NCBI RefSeq assembly: GCF_001613265.1
Contig: NZ_BDCA01000005.1
Location: forward strand, 124,001-188,000
Source: Nocardia vermiculata NBRC 100427
GTDB lineage: Bacteria > Actinomycetota > Actinomycetes > Mycobacteriales > Mycobacteriaceae
Reading direction: 5' to 3'
Length of the DNA stretch: 64,000 nt
The position numbers and the translations under genes were made by a program. Under the pieces are notes generated by a model. The model was not told the origin of the DNA, searched no databases, and worked only from the letters and a program-made list of their open reading frames with translations. Positions within the stretch are counted from its first letter, which is position 1. Each line of letters begins with the position of its first letter. Positions 63,845 to 64,000 of this stretch are shown here, in pieces.

Positions 63845-64000
63845 TCAGGAGCTACGGTCCTTCTTCAGGTTCAGGGCGTCGCCCCACAGTCCGGTCACCA
63901 CATCGAGCAGGGTCGCGCGCTCCAGTATGAAAACCTTCTGCACGATGCATCGAAAGCACAGCTGATCGAGTTGCACCATCAGCAGTTCGATGCGCAGTTG
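63845..64000 (-). CDS. Partial gene at the window edge, unknown
   Basis: A minus-strand frame is open from the edge to TGA at 63847-63845 and gives 51 residues ending in LWGDALNLKKDRSS. It is hydrophobic and helical (LRIELLMVQLDQLCFRCIVQ) and may be the end of a TetR-like or other helical protein. The start lies outside the window. Confidence 0.45.
   Translation of the reverse strand, partial: QLRIELLMVQLDQLCFRCIVQKVFILERATLLDVVTGLWGDALNLKKDRSS

Noticed and set aside
36932..64000. Integrated element with direct-repeat att sites at tRNA-Ala
   Set aside because: No second copy of the tRNA 3' end and no integrase gene are in the window; only a boundary is suggested.

Overview
The window is high-GC actinobacterial DNA, most likely from Nocardia or a close mycolate-containing relative. 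This is inferred from an SmpB gene followed by a tmRNA whose tag reads ADSNQRDYALAA, a DUF190-pgm pair, a truncated 13E12/DUF222-type gene under LexA-like boxes, a KstR-type operator motif, and many TetR and DHA2-type MFS genes. No insertion sequence, CRISPR array or rRNA is visible.

Layout. 1-6.6 kb: the 3' end of ftsX, then a hydrolase/TetR pair, recQ, two tandem single-span membrane peptides and a small Imm1-like protein, then smpB and ssrA. 6.9-9.2 kb: one reading frame joining a Ser/Thr protein kinase to a whole MFS transporter. 9.3-16.7 kb: TetR-MFS operon, SDR and TetR flanking a KstR-like site, mscL, two AraC regulators and a VOC protein. 17-22.9 kb: two acyl-CoA synthetases in a coupled operon with a divergent LuxR regulator, then a divergent YceI/XRE pair. 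23-27.2 kb: a tightly overlapping operon for an ECF sigma factor, a zinc-finger/Asp23 fusion, several Asp23/Gls24-like proteins, DUF2273, DUF6286 and an AmaP-like anchor. It contains a 69-bp tandem duplication that repeats the coupling and start signal. 27.3-35.8 kb: lactone oxidase, TetR/MFS with a double operator, DUF190-pgm, an MFS exporter and a membrane-anchored DsbA-like protein.

35.9-37 kb looks like a junction: a phage-like small gene, a truncated 13E12 gene with two SOS boxes, and tRNA-Ala(GGC). Beyond it lie accessory catabolic genes. 37.4-48.5 kb, mostly + strand: AraC, TSUP exporter, MHS-type uptake transporter, MmgE/PrpD, orphan OB-fold, LLM oxidoreductase, zinc alcohol dehydrogenase, thiolase-fold protein plus DUF35 partner, a beta-propeller lipoprotein and an LLM relic. 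48.9-63.4 kb: a fused 2-oxoacid:ferredoxin oxidoreductase with a divergent PucR regulator, then a minus-strand cluster of acyl-CoA ligase, cyclase-family hydrolase, a second thiolase-fold/DUF35 pair, GlcD-like flavoprotein, aldehyde dehydrogenase, acyl-CoA dehydrogenase and a CaiB-type CoA transferase.

The catabolic genes suggest uptake, CoA activation, alpha/beta desaturation, CoA isomerisation, retro-aldol cleavage by Ltp2-like thiolase/DUF35 complexes, and oxidation of the released aldehyde. The substrate cannot be read from sequence. The least conventional items are the kinase-MFS fusion, the two cysteine-less thiolase/DUF35 pairs in one locus, the ECF/Asp23 stress operon and its duplicated coupling segment.
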